Below, in pieces: positions 26,844 through 37,500 of a DNA stretch of 64,000 bases. The notes under the pieces were generated by a model that made no database searches, was not told the DNA's origin, and worked only from the letters and a program-made list of their open reading frames with translations. Made by a program: the position numbers and the translations under genes. Position 1 is the stretch's first letter. The number at the start of each line of letters is the position of its first letter. The stretch comes from an uncultured Persicobacter sp. (GTDB lineage Bacteria > Bacteroidota > Bacteroidia > Cytophagales > Cyclobacteriaceae), in the NCBI GenBank assembly GCA_947498325.1, contig CANMKE010000001.1:575432-639431 (forward strand). Direction: 5' to 3'.

Positions 26844-29800
26844 ATGAAGAACTTTTTAAACTTATCTTTTTTACTGCTTTTGTTGTGCTCGGCACAGTTT
26901 TCAAAAGCCCAGTTATCGGTCACCGGGGCCGGTAATGCCCAAAAAATCTATAAAGAAATGGCGGGTTTTAATAGCCAAACGGCTACCACGAATAACCCCT
27001 GGAATAATGCCAACATGCGTAGTGCTTTTGAGAAAACCGGATCTCCGCTCATTCGCTATCCTGGTGGTACTGTAAGTACCTATTGGGATTATCAAGAGGC
27101 TCGCCTGTTTAATGTTACTGAAGGTGAAATTGATGTCAACTCAACTAACCGTGCATTTATCGACAAAAAACATGTCATCAACTGGATTAATACCTTCCCT
27201 CGTGGAAAAAACCCAGTTTCTGATCTCCAAAAGTTGATCAAACATATGGAGGGTCAAACTGAGGTAATGTGGGTATTGAACATGACCACCCCTGGTGCTG
27301 ATTATTTCACTCAATTGTGGCAACGTGAAATAGACCAAACTCCTGGCAGTGATGATTGGTGGGCCATGATGGATGTTCGTTATGACAATGCCATGATCAT
27401 GCTTGAGGATGCTGAAAATCGCAATATCCCGATTAAGTATATTGAGTTTGGTAATGAGTATTTCTTTGCCAAAGGGCCTTCAGGTACAGGTTCTAATGGT
27501 GGTGCACAAGTGGAGCCTTATTCTGCAGGTTCAACCAACTACCCAGATTTAGTAGGGGCATTTCCTGAAGAGGGTGCGGCATATGCTATGGCAGTAAACA
27601 ACTGGGCTGAGCGATTGAAAAAGCGTTTTCCGGGTGTTGTATTGGCAGCTACAGCTTCTGATGCCAACTCAGATGATGCTACCACTCGTCGTAATGCTTG
27701 GAACGAAAAAGTCGTGCCTCATTTGGATAAGGATTATATTGATGCGGTAAGTTTACACATCTATGGTGGTGTGCATGATGGTAATATGATCACTGATGAA
27801 GAGAATATGCTTGCTGCTTTGGGTTCTATAAAAGAATCTTGGGAACACGATAGCCTTCGTTCAAAAATGCCTAAGGATTTTGATTACTGGATCACTGAGT
27901 TTGATGCTACATCGAATAAACCTGAAGAGGGTGAACGTTCTTGGGGATTAGGGATGGCTTCTATCTTCCAGGCTTGGAACTGGATGAAAAATGGTAACCT
28001 TGGTTTGTTGTGTTTTCACCAATTTACAGATGTAGGTAAAGAATTACCTATCAATGCTTTTGGTGTTGCTTATTCCTTTTTGTCTAAAGCTTCTCGTGGA
28101 TGTGAGTCGGCGGCATTGCTTAATATTGATGGCGTTGACCCAACGGATAAAGGTATTTTGCCTGTAATGGGAATGAAGTTCTCTCAAAACAGTCAAGGAA
28201 CAGACCGCTACTTGTTTGTAAACTATACTGCAGAGAGCAAAACGATTGATGTAAGTACTTTAGAAGGTTTGGACGGTCAGGTTTATAACTTTACAAGCCA
28301 GGAATATGAGCGCGAAAATACACCAATTGAAGAAACAGCAACAATCACTGAAGGGCAAATTACGATTCCCGCTCACGGTTTAGCTTGGGTTGAATCGTCG
28401 GTAATTCATGTTGCTTCAGAATACATCCTTCGTGTGACTAATGCGGAAGATAAGGGTTCAGAAGTAGATTTTGGTATTGACTTGGGGGCTGTAACTCCTG
28501 CGGAAGGTGAAGTGCATGAATTTGCATTGACGATTAAAAACCTTGGACCAGCAACTCTTGAGTTCCATGCAGAGCAACCTTTTGTATTCTCCAATACTGA
28601 CGGTCCTTTTTCTATGAATTTGGATGGCTTTAAGTACACCTTGGTACCTGAGCAAGGTAGTGATTTTACTCGCGTATATATTCAACTTGACCGCTCAGAA
28701 GTCGGTGAATATCTAAGCCAACTGTCTGTGATGAACGCTGATGGTTCGGTATTCAAATCCTTCACGATCAGAGCTGAGGTTGCCGAAATGCGTTCTGCAT
28801 TATCGTTAAGATTTAACGGTCAGGTTTTCGGGCCAGGAGAGCACGATGCACAATTGACTAAAGTGATTGACATTGGTACAACAAAAGAATACGAGCTTAT
28901 CCTGTCTAACTCAGGGAAAGAAATCGCTATTTTCAAGGCCGATAGTACAGGTTGGTTTGGTGCTGAAGGATTTACATTGGATCCATTAGCAGATGGTATT
29001 AACCCGGGTGAAGTTTGGGATAAACGATTGAGATTTACCGCTCAGGAATTAGGTGAATTTTCAGGGAAGTTGAGATTTACTACTGGTGGTACTGAAGCAG
29101 ATCAGACCATTGTCTTGAACCTTACTGGTGAAGTAGAACAAAGCCCTCGATTTAAAAAAGCGTCCTACTTTTTTGGTACCGATCAACTAAGTAATGGCGA
29201 TGTGATCGACTGTGGGAATGTGGAAGTGGAAACTGGCGCTAATGTATTTACTTTGCTTATTGAAAATCTGGGGAATGAGCCTTTGATGATCGATCAGGAT
29301 GCTTCAGGCTTTTCTAATGGCAACTTTACATTGTCGAATTTACCAGCCTCTATTCCAGTAGGTGGGTTGTCAAGAGTTTCTATGACGGCTGATCATTCTA
29401 CGGAGCGCCAATTGGCAGCAAACTTAAAGATTGTTACTGATGCTGATGAAAATTCAGAAATGAATTTCGCTGTTAAAGCCAACATTTATGAAAACGTTGC
29501 TAAAATTTATGTTACGCAGTCGGGTACTGTAATCGAGACTGGTGCTGAAATCGATTTTGGTAAATCAGAAGACGAAGAGGATGTTATTCGTAAAGTCTTT
29601 GTATTGGAAAATACAGGCTTTATTCAGCTTGAAATCTCTGAAATTACCAATGAAGGTGATGCAGAAGCATTCATGATTGACGATGCAAACATGAAGAAAA
29701 GCTTGGCACAAGGAGAAAAGACAACCTTTGCAGTAGAATATAGCAGCATTGGAATAGCAGAAGTGATGTCGAAAATCACCTTAAAATCTAATGCCATTGA

Positions 29801-30107
29801 AGAATTTTCTTTTAATGCTAAAGGAGAAGGGAACTTTACGCTTTCAAATGACAAGTCCAAAGGAGGAATATTGCTTTTCCCATCGGTGATTAAATCTGGA
29901 GAAGGCTTAAACATTAATCCTTTTGATGGCGAGATCAGCCTGAGTATCACCTCTTTCAGCGGTCAGTCTCAAATTCAGTTTTCAGGAAATCACAAGCAGG
30001 TATCTGAAATTTTAAAATCAAAGATTCCTTCGCTGAATCCGTCGATGTATATCGTTCATATTTTCTATAATCGCACATCATACTCACAAAAACTGATGAT
30101 TCAATGA
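26844..30107 (+). CDS. Secreted clan GH-A glycoside hydrolase with Ig-like modules and T9SS sorting domain
   Basis: A 1087-residue homologue of the preceding enzyme. A signal peptide ends at KAQL. The catalytic barrel (about 25-510) has LIRYPGGTVSTYWDY, IEFGNEYFF (Glu205 as acid/base) and DYWITEFDA (Glu352 as nucleophile). From about 530 to 990 there are four Ig-like modules of the choice-of-anchor-D type, each beginning with a pattern like EVDFGIDLGAVTP or IDFGKSEDEED. The last 75 residues (FPSVIKSGEGLNINPFDGEI to the end) look like a T9SS sorting domain. Inference: it acts on the intact polysaccharide outside the cell, while its shorter homologue works closer to the membrane. Its stop overlaps the sulfatase start. 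Confidence 0.8.
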   Translation: MKNFLNLSFLLLLLCSAQFSKAQLSVTGAGNAQKIYKEMAGFNSQTATTNNPWNNANMRSAFEKTGSPLIRYPGGTVSTYWDYQEARLFNVTEGEIDVNSTNRAFIDKKHVINWINTFPRGKNPVSDLQKLIKHMEGQTEVMWVLNMTTPGADYFTQLWQREIDQTPGSDDWWAMMDVRYDNAMIMLEDAENRNIPIKYIEFGNEYFFAKGPSGTGSNGGAQVEPYSAGSTNYPDLVGAFPEEGAAYAMAVNNWAERLKKRFPGVVLAATASDANSDDATTRRNAWNEKVVPHLDKDYIDAVSLHIYGGVHDGNMITDEENMLAALGSIKESWEHDSLRSKMPKDFDYWITEFDATSNKPEEGERSWGLGMASIFQAWNWMKNGNLGLLCFHQFTDVGKELPINAFGVAYSFLSKASRGCESAALLNIDGVDPTDKGILPVMGMKFSQNSQGTDRYLFVNYTAESKTIDVSTLEGLDGQVYNFTSQEYERENTPIEETATITEGQITIPAHGLAWVESSVIHVASEYILRVTNAEDKGSEVDFGIDLGAVTPAEGEVHEFALTIKNLGPATLEFHAEQPFVFSNTDGPFSMNLDGFKYTLVPEQGSDFTRVYIQLDRSEVGEYLSQLSVMNADGSVFKSFTIRAEVAEMRSALSLRFNGQVFGPGEHDAQLTKVIDIGTTKEYELILSNSGKEIAIFKADSTGWFGAEGFTLDPLADGINPGEVWDKRLRFTAQELGEFSGKLRFTTGGTEADQTIVLNLTGEVEQSPRFKKASYFFGTDQLSNGDVIDCGNVEVETGANVFTLLIENLGNEPLMIDQDASGFSNGNFTLSNLPASIPVGGLSRVSMTADHSTERQLAANLKIVTDADENSEMNFAVKANIYENVAKIYVTQSGTVIETGAEIDFGKSEDEEDVIRKVFVLENTGFIQLEISEITNEGDAEAFMIDDANMKKSLAQGEKTTFAVEYSSIGIAEVMSKITLKSNAIEEFSFNAKGEGNFTLSNDKSKGGILLFPSVIKSGEGLNINPFDGEISLSITSFSGQSQIQFSGNHKQVSEILKSKIPSLNPSMYIVHIFYNRTSYSQKLMIQ

Positions 30108-31561
30108 TGCGATTAACCTTCTTCATGCTCCTGGTAATTTCACTGGGGGCATGTTCACAAAAAAGCCAATCTGAAAAAGCCGATACACCACAGCAACGCC
30201 CTAATATGGTGTTCATTTATGTGGATGATATGGGCTGGGCAGATCTGAGCTGTTACAACAATACCTATCACGAAAGCCCGCGGATCGATGCTTTTGCGCA
30301 GCAGGGGGTTCGGTACACGAATGCCTACGCGCCTGCACCAGTTTGTTCGCCTGCAAGGGCAGGGGTTTTTTCTGGTCAGTATCCTGCCCGACTGGGGGTT
30401 ACCGACTGGATTCCTGGCCATTGGCGACCTTATGAAAAAAAGCTCGCAGTGGTGAATCGCACTCAGCATTTGCCTTTGGAAGTAGAAACTTTCGGCGAGG
30501 CATTGCGTGATGCGGGTTACAAAACCGGTTATTTCGGCAAATGGCATTTGGGCGATGAAGAAGAATATTTTGTCGATAAGCAAGGCTTTGACGATGTGGT
30601 CATGTATCAGGGTGGAGGAACTTATTATGGATTGAATAAGAAGTTTTACCCAACCCAACAGATTGAAGATTCAGTTTACCTGACAGACGCACTGACCAAT
30701 TATGCGGTAGATTTTCTGGAAAGAAATCAGGATTCCACCTTCTTTTTGGTGATTTCCCACTTTGCTGTTCACTTGCCTTTGGAGGTGCCAGACAGTCTGT
30801 ATAATCAGTTCAAGGACAAGCCCCACACTATGCCAGTAAATAACCCCTGGTATGCTGGGATGATTAAGTCGCTGGACAATAACATCGGCCGTGTGCTGGA
30901 TAAAATCGATGAGCTGAATTTGGCAGATAATACCATGATTGTTTTTTATTCCGACAATGGCGGCTTGCATGAGCCTTACCGTAAGGAATATTTAAAATAC
31001 ACCCGCAATCAGCCGGTAACTTCCAATAAGCCTTTGAAAGGTGAGAAGGGGAACCTTTATGAAGGGGGAATCCGTGTGCCGATGATCGTGCGTTGGCCTG
31101 GACATACCCATGCCAACACCGTATCGGATATTCCCGTGAGTGGGATTGATTTGTACCCGACATTTCTTGAAATTGCAGGCGTGGCAAAGGGCAACCGTAC
31201 ATTGGATGGTCAATCGATGATCCCGACTTTCGACGGGACAAGTACGGCGCAGGATCGTGCCCTATTCTGGCATTACCCTGTTTTTCACCACGGCGAACCG
31301 GCAAGTGCCATGCGGAAAGGCAACTATAAAGTGATTAAAAACTACATTACTGAAGAGGTGGAAATTTATGATCTTTCTACTGACTTGGGAGAAAGTAAGA
31401 ACATCGCTGATCAGGATGCTGAATTGACCGCAAAGTTAGTCAAGGAGCTCGATAGTCATCTCTCGGAGGTGAAAGCGGAATTGCCGAAAGACAATCCAGA
31501 CTTCGACCCTAAACGCCGACATGAATGGGGAATTCATCCTGATAAGGAGCAAAATTTGTAA
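30104..31561 (+). CDS. Sulfatase (formylglycine type) lipoprotein
   Basis: Hydrolyses sulfate esters, presumably on the glycan attacked by this operon. A 485-residue protein starting at an ATG that overlaps the preceding TGA (ATGA at 30104-30107); a second ATG follows directly. The lipobox is SLGAC (Cys17). The alkaline-phosphatase-like fold starts with the metal site VFIYVDDMGWADL. The active-site signature is CSPARAGVFSG, where Cys81 (bases 30344-30346) would be converted to formylglycine, and KWHLG plus YSDNGG supply further metal and sulfate contacts. The maturase (anSME or FGE) is not in the window. Last gene of the operon; a terminator follows. Confidence 0.93.
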   Translation: MMRLTFFMLLVISLGACSQKSQSEKADTPQQRPNMVFIYVDDMGWADLSCYNNTYHESPRIDAFAQQGVRYTNAYAPAPVCSPARAGVFSGQYPARLGVTDWIPGHWRPYEKKLAVVNRTQHLPLEVETFGEALRDAGYKTGYFGKWHLGDEEEYFVDKQGFDDVVMYQGGGTYYGLNKKFYPTQQIEDSVYLTDALTNYAVDFLERNQDSTFFLVISHFAVHLPLEVPDSLYNQFKDKPHTMPVNNPWYAGMIKSLDNNIGRVLDKIDELNLADNTMIVFYSDNGGLHEPYRKEYLKYTRNQPVTSNKPLKGEKGNLYEGGIRVPMIVRWPGHTHANTVSDIPVSGIDLYPTFLEIAGVAKGNRTLDGQSMIPTFDGTSTAQDRALFWHYPVFHHGEPASAMRKGNYKVIKNYITEEVEIYDLSTDLGESKNIADQDAELTAKLVKELDSHLSEVKAELPKDNPDFDPKRRHEWGIHPDKEQNL

Positions 31562-31580
31562 GTTTTTATTATTTTGAAAA

Positions 31581-31628
31581 AGTATCTTGGTTCAGGCATC
31601 TCACTTGGATCAAGATATCTTTTTTTTT
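31581..31628 (+). terminator. Terminator of the glycoside hydrolase/sulfatase operon
   Basis: AGTATCTTG and CAAGATATCT pair around a 21-base loop that can itself partly fold (GGTTC / GGATC), followed by a run of nine Ts. Confidence 0.75.
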
Positions 31629-31646
31629 AGTGTTTTTGTTGGAGTT

Positions 31647-31654
31647 TACATTTG
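31647..31654 (+). promoter_or_regulatory. Candidate -7 box for the second sulfatase gene
   Basis: TACATTTG is an exact match to TAnnTTTG and is the same octamer found before adhE. It lies after the operon terminator and 125 bases before the sulfatase ATG. A clear TTTG at -33 is missing because the T tract of the terminator occupies that place. Confidence 0.35.
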
Positions 31655-31667
31655 TACCGGACGGTAC

Positions 31668-31687
31668 GGACGTTGCATGCAACGTCC
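31668..31687. repeat. 20-base perfect palindrome
   Basis: GGACGTTGCATGCAACGTCC, embedded in TACGGACGTT..AACGTCCCTAC. A degenerate copy of the same motif (GTAGGGACGTTTCATGTTAC then GCCCCTA) lies at 54546-54572. This looks like a dispersed intergenic palindrome family rather than a gene-specific operator. Confidence 0.65.
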
Positions 31688-31778
31688 CTACAATAGCGAT
31701 CTCTGATTTTTGTTTGATGATCTGGGCAACATCTTTGTACAAGCATTCACTCCATTTTTTTTAACCATCGCATCATCC

Positions 31779-33311
31779 ATGAGAACAATACCATCCTTAT
31801 TTTTGAGTTTGATTTTATGTAGTTGGGCATGTAGTCCTGCTACCCAAAAACAACCCACCGCCGAGGCCAAACAGCCCAATGTGTTGTTTATCCTCGCCGA
31901 TGATATGGGCTATGGCGATATTGCTGCCTATACCAATAACCCCTTGATGAACACCCCGAATCTTGATCGTTTGATGCAAGAGGGAACTTCATTCATGAAT
32001 GCCCACACGCCTTCAGGGGTTTGTACACCTACCCGATATTCTGTTTTGACAGGCCGTTACAGCTGGCGTTCGAAGCTGCAAAGTGGCGTGCTTTTTGGCT
32101 TCGATCAGCCATTGATCGAAGAGGATGAGTTCACGATCGGGAAAATGTTCCAATCCAAAGGTTACCGCACGGCATCCATTGGAAAATGGCATTTGGGCTT
32201 GCCGTGGGAATTGGCCGATGATTCCAACTATGAAGAGAGAACCAAAGATAAGATCTTCTTTCAAGTCTTGGCCAAAGAAAAAGACGTCAAGCCTAATGCG
32301 CCTTTCACCGATCAGCAATGGCACAACAAAAGAGGGTTTGATCATTTTTATGGCATCTCTGCCTCTTTAGATATCCCGCCTTATGGTTTTGTCGAGGATG
32401 CACATTACGTAAGTGCGCTTGACAGTGCTTTGCAGGATGAAAAACATCAGATCGACAACAAAAAAGATTTCTGGCGTGGAGGTTTATCCACCAGCGGATT
32501 CGACCCAAATGAGGTTTTGGATACTTTCGTGGACAAGGCTTCCGCTTTTATCACAAAAGATCAGGACAAACCATTTTTCATTTATTTGCCATTCACCGCA
32601 CCACACACGCCTTGGCTTCCTGCTGATGAATTTATTGGCAAATCAGGTGCCGGAAAATACGGTGATTTTGTTACGATGATGGATGCCTATGTGGGGCGTT
32701 TGGAGAAAGTGTTGGAAAAGACAGGACAGTTGGACAATACGATCATCATCTTCAGTTCCGACAATGGCGCATCGACTGCCTATATGCAGGAGCTTGGCGG
32801 CAATGGGCACCAGGCCAATGGAATTTACCGTGGGCAAAAGGGTGATTTGTATGAAGGCGGACACCGTGTGCCTTTGATCATGAAATGGAAAGGACATATC
32901 CCCGAAGGGCAAAAGCGAAACGACTTGGTGATGCTGAATGATATTGTGGCGACAATGGGCGACCTTGTTGGGGCAGAAATTCCATCGGGAGGCGCACAGG
33001 ATTCCTACAGTTTTTATGGCGCACTGATGAACAATGCCGATTTTCAGGGGCGCACCTCAGCGGTGTACCACTCGCAGGTAGGTACTTTCGGCTTGCAGTC
33101 TGGCGATTATAAGTTCATTGAGCATTTGGGCTCTGGAGGGTTCACCAAACCAAGAATTATTAAGCCGAAAAAAGGACAGGTTAACCGACAGTTATTCAAC
33201 CTGAAGGAAGACCCTGCCGAGCAGAACGATTTGGCACCGACTTCCCCTGAGTTGGTGAAGAAAATGCAAGACGAACTGGATCAGATTCGTGGTTGGAAAA
33301 AAGCCATGTAA
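31779..33311 (+). CDS. Sulfatase (formylglycine type) lipoprotein, second in the region
   Basis: A 510-residue protein from the ATG at 31779, which gives a proper lipoprotein signal (LCSWAC, Cys18); the longer frame begins with TTG and adds a non-signal leader. The metal site is VLFILADDMGYGDIAAY. The signature is CTPTRYSVLTG, with Cys82 (bases 32022-32024) as the formylglycine precursor, followed by RYSWRSKLQSGVL. KWHLG and SSDNGA are present. The Thr and the following RYSVLTGRYSWR context differ from the CSPAR sulfatase upstream, so the two probably belong to different S1 subfamilies and remove different sulfate groups. It has its own promoter candidate and terminator. Confidence 0.93.
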   Translation: MRTIPSLFLSLILCSWACSPATQKQPTAEAKQPNVLFILADDMGYGDIAAYTNNPLMNTPNLDRLMQEGTSFMNAHTPSGVCTPTRYSVLTGRYSWRSKLQSGVLFGFDQPLIEEDEFTIGKMFQSKGYRTASIGKWHLGLPWELADDSNYEERTKDKIFFQVLAKEKDVKPNAPFTDQQWHNKRGFDHFYGISASLDIPPYGFVEDAHYVSALDSALQDEKHQIDNKKDFWRGGLSTSGFDPNEVLDTFVDKASAFITKDQDKPFFIYLPFTAPHTPWLPADEFIGKSGAGKYGDFVTMMDAYVGRLEKVLEKTGQLDNTIIIFSSDNGASTAYMQELGGNGHQANGIYRGQKGDLYEGGHRVPLIMKWKGHIPEGQKRNDLVMLNDIVATMGDLVGAEIPSGGAQDSYSFYGALMNNADFQGRTSAVYHSQVGTFGLQSGDYKFIEHLGSGGFTKPRIIKPKKGQVNRQLFNLKEDPAEQNDLAPTSPELVKKMQDELDQIRGWKKAM

Positions 33312-33335
33312 GCATCCTGCAAAACAGATAAAATT

Positions 33336-33372
33336 AAAAAGCCTGAAGGTCTCATCGACTTTCAGGCTTTTT
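33336..33372. terminator. Bidirectional terminator between sulfatase and lipoprotein genes
   Basis: AAAAAGCCTGAA and TTCAGGCTTTTT pair around a short loop, between the convergent stops at 33311 and 33397. Confidence 0.85.
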
Positions 33373-33396
33373 GTTTGTTGTAACCTCAGTGAAGAA

Positions 33397-34110
33397 TTAT
33401 AGGCTCAAGTGCTTGTTGACCACATCAGCATAAGAGATTTTCAACGTTACATTGTTTGATCCTTCTGCTAAATCATAAACTTTGAAGTAAGTGAATTTTG
33501 CAGGCACAATAATGATTTCCGTCTGTCCAGCATGCAGGTCATTCACTGTAAACTTCATCGGCTCATCAGTACCGTTGTTCATGCGTAAAGTATGAAACCC
33601 TTTTTGCTTCAGTTCATAAATACCGGCAACGTCCACTCGGGTAAAATCATCACTATTCTTCACCTTCACCACTCGGTAACCCGCCTCAATGGCTTTATAA
33701 GGCGATACATTTACCGAAATGGTGGTTTCTCCCAAATGGTCATCCGTTTGATCCTGAATCATATCCAATGACAGATCAGTGGTTTCATTCACACGGATAT
33801 TGAAAACGGTAGGCTGGATGAGCACATACTTAATGCCGTCATGCATAAAACTGGCTTCCTGTACGGTATGCTCTCCTGCGGAAAGAATGATATCCGACGC
33901 TTCCTCCGTAACCTGATAGTCCTTACCGTCGATCACCAAATCCAGAATCAGGTTTCCCATGTCCTCCTGTGTCGCTCTCGCATGGTCAGGTAAGTTGATG
34001 TTTAGCGCAAGGCTCAAAGTGCCGGTTGGTTCTTCCAGCATTTCCGGTGTGGTGTTACAGGCAGTAGCAAATAAGACCATCGATAATAGGGCAAAAAATA
34101 AATTTTTCAT
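33397..34110 (-). CDS. Lipoprotein of unknown function (DUF4493-like)
   Basis: A 237-residue protein with lipobox LFATAC (Cys18). The mature part is all-beta and acidic. Its opening GTLSLALNINLPDHARAT resembles the start of DUF4493 and related lipoproteins, where a Gly-Thr-Leu strand begins an Ig-like fold; this match is tentative. It is the only minus-strand gene in the polysaccharide region and ends at the shared terminator. A surface or periplasmic role is likely, but nothing ties it to the glycan except position. Confidence 0.6.
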   Translation of the reverse strand: MKNLFFALLSMVLFATACNTTPEMLEEPTGTLSLALNINLPDHARATQEDMGNLILDLVIDGKDYQVTEEASDIILSAGEHTVQEASFMHDGIKYVLIQPTVFNIRVNETTDLSLDMIQDQTDDHLGETTISVNVSPYKAIEAGYRVVKVKNSDDFTRVDVAGIYELKQKGFHTLRMNNGTDEPMKFTVNDLHAGQTEIIIVPAKFTYFKVYDLAEGSNNVTLKISYADVVNKHLSL

Positions 34111-34508
34111 AATAAATTAAAATGTTTTTCGGACGCCATCGTGGCGCCATTTTGCGAATATTAAAAATGAATAGGTTTGATCAGCTGTGGTGAAGCTGAA
34201 AGTGTTTTAATTGAAAAGGAGCATTTTTACAGCTGCAGCACGCCAAAAAGGAGTGGCATCAGGTGGTTTGAAAATGGGTAACGCTCGGCGATTTTTTTGC
34301 ATCGTAACAGAACTTTCATTGGTTGATAAATTTTGGCTTCAAAGGCAATACAGGCCACTTGCAAGGGCATTGTTTCGCTTTGTTTATGTGAATTTGGCAA
34401 TCGAAAGTGAAGTGTAGATGCTTCGGAAATGTTTTGCTGGATTTTTTTTTAAATCGGAAGGGTGAACCTGCTCTTAGGTCACCATTATTTTTTCTTAACC
34501 CTCAATTC
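34111..34508. other. 398-base intergenic region
   Basis: It separates the minus-strand lipoprotein from the first propeller gene. A 68-residue frame at 34211-34417 has no signal, domain or convincing start, so I do not call it. The frame of the propeller gene also stays open back to a GTG at 34407, without coding character. Confidence 0.45.
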
Positions 34509-37500
34509 ATGAAACTACATTATACTTATTTTTTCCTTCTGCTATTTTTTGGCTTTTACCCTGCCCAAAGTAGCTTTGCCCAGCAATTTGGCGACGCCGA
34601 TCAGTGGGAGAGCCTGAACCCTGGTGGTGGAGGGCAGATTCAGGATTTATATTTCGATCAGCTGAAAGAAGGCCGGATGTGGTTTTCTTCAGACATGGAA
34701 GGGATTTACCGTTCCGATGATTTTGGAAATAGTTGGCAGCATGTCAGCAGGGACCTTATTCACAGTATGTCTTTCACCATGAAACAGTCCCATAATGGCA
34801 GCCGAATGTATCAGGGGGGGCTTTTCAATGCTAATATTTCTGATAATGCCGATGCTGATGATCCGAAGAACATCACCTGGACACCCATTCCGATTACCGA
34901 GGGCGATGCCATTGCTGCGATTGCTATTTCTTCCGATGACCAAACAGTTGTGCTGGCGCCAGGCTGGCAGAACAAGGATCCGCAGAAATGTCAAAAGGCA
35001 CTTTTGGAGCCTGTGCAGGACCTGACGACCGATAAATTTAATGGAAAGCGAAATATTTACATCAGTCGTGATGCTGGCAGCAGCTGGGAATCGGTGAACT
35101 ATGAGGCTGAAGAAGGATACCGCCATGTATTCGGCGTAGCCATTCACCCCCAAAATGATCATATTTTTATTGGCTCGGCGAGTGGAGTTTATCAGTCCAC
35201 CAATCAGGGGCGTTCTTTTACTTTGATCCCCGAACCTGCCGATGCTTTGCGTGGGGCAGGTTATGCCAATTCCTGTAACAACCGACCTGATGGTGGTTCA
35301 CGTGGACTGACGATCGACCCCACAGGCAAACACCTTTATGCCGTTTACCAAACACAGGGAGGATCCAATTACCTTGACAAACGGTGGGCGGTTTACCATG
35401 CTTCCATTGGGGAAGACGGTGCCGTGGGCGACTGGGAAAAAATCATGACTGGCCTTCAGGACAACTGTGAATGGTACAATCCCAAAGTTGATCCTCGCTC
35501 GACAGCAAACAGCCAAAAGCTGATGGTCGGGGTCGTTTGGGGAAATAATGTCAACCGTGTGGGTTTGTGGGAAAATACCCTCAATTTTGATGAACAGGAT
35601 GCACTGGTATCAGATCAGTGGGAGTGGATCATCGACAAGCCTTCCACGGCCAACTGTTTCGATTTTGAAATTGGGTGGGAAGATCGGGGCTTTATCGTTC
35701 GGGCCTTTGATTATGCACCATTGTCGTGGAGTAATCCAGCCATTTTAGCGATGGGCGGTATGAATGTCTTCCTCGGAAATCCAGCAAATGAAGGTTTTCC
35801 ATGTACACCTGGCAGCTGGAAAGAGGTGTATGGCATGGTCGTTCCAAGTGAAGCCTCCACGCACACCATGTCGCGCACACGCGGTTTTGCTTCTCCCTAC
35901 GCCTATGACATGTCCGCTTATAAAAACTATATGGTACAGGGAAATGCGGACCACGGAATGCTTCAGAGTTTTGATTATGGCTATTCGTGGAGCTCTGAAG
36001 CGGGACCCTCGAATGTTACCAATGCCATGGCTACACTGATCATCGAAGGGGACAACCCATTGGTTTTAGTGGATGGAAGAGTAGGTTGGGGCGCGCCAAG
36101 TCCCGTGTCTGGTGGTTTGTATGCCCACCGATTGAACCTCGAAAAAATGGGTAATGCTTCCGACTGGAAGCTGATCGGCGGAAGCAGTTCTTCGTCGGCT
36201 GCCACAACTAATGGCTTGCCTTCAAGAAATTATCGGGTCATCACCAATGATCCATCGATCCCCCAGCGGGTTTATATCGGAACAAGGGGCGCATCATGGA
36301 CAGGAACCAAAGGAGGAATATACCTTGCTGATGACATTTCGGCGGTTTATGAGGGGCAGGAAAACTGGCGAAAAATTACGGATAGCAGTTTTGATAATTT
36401 TGACGTCAGGGATGTATGGGTGGACCCCTATGATAGCGATTATATTTATTGCGCAGGACACCATTCGGGCAACAGTGGGCGGATTTTCCGTGGAAAGCGC
36501 AATGCCGACGGTTCCTATACCTGGACCGATTTGCCGAGTAGCTTTAATAAAGGAACCACCGACCTTTATGCATGGGATCGTGGTAATGGCAGCAGCTGGC
36601 TGGTAGCCGCAACCACCATCAATAATGTCTATGGCATTTATATCAATAAATCGCCGCAGGCTGCCAACTTCAATACCGCTGCCGCCTGGGAATATACCGG
36701 CTTTGATACGGAGGCTTCTTTGGAAATCCGACCAGAAAAATGGCAGGTCAGGGAACGCACGATAAATATTGGTGGATTGGCCGCATATGGCGACTACATC
36801 GTGGCCTGTACCATGATCGGGACCCACAAAAAAGGGCTTGGCGTCTTTTTGGCGAAAGTTACTGATGATGAAAACTTGAGCTGGAGCGACTGGACGTACT
36901 CGGGGAAAAATCAGGTTTCAATGCCTCATCCGATGACCAATCAGGCCAAGATTTTTATAGAAAACGATACGCCTTATTATTATGTCGCAACGGCGGGTAT
37001 TGGGCCCTGGAGAAGAAGCCTTCCCGTAACTGATTGTGATTTGTCTTTGCCGAAATCCACTTTGGTTTTTCCTGCTGAAGGAGGGTCCCAATCCATAACC
37101 GTTGGAGGCGCAGCAGATTTTGAGCTTGCGGTGAATCATGATTTTATAACCGTAGCGAAAAATGGCCGCACACTGACCATCACTGTGGCACCTTATGGTG
37201 ATGTGGTTGACCGGCAGGGAGTTCTTGCCGTGATGGGCTGCGGAAGCGAACACCTCTCAATCATTCAGGAAGCTGCGGAAAGCAAAAAATATGAGCTGAT
37301 TTTAAAGAATGCCACAGGTGCAGGCTTTTATGAGGCAGGCCAACAGGTTACCGTAAGCGCCAATGCCGATGAAGGCGCAGGGGTATTTCTGAATTGGGCA
37401 GGGGCTACTTTTGTGCTCGGACAGGCGCTGGAAGAACGCGAACAAACTTTCGTGATGCCTGAAAGAAACGTTAATCTGTGGGCGGAATTTGTGCCGACTT

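Noticed and set aside
34211..34417. 68-residue frame before propeller gene 1
   Set aside because: No domain, and its start is not an evident initiation site; it overlaps the presumed promoter region.
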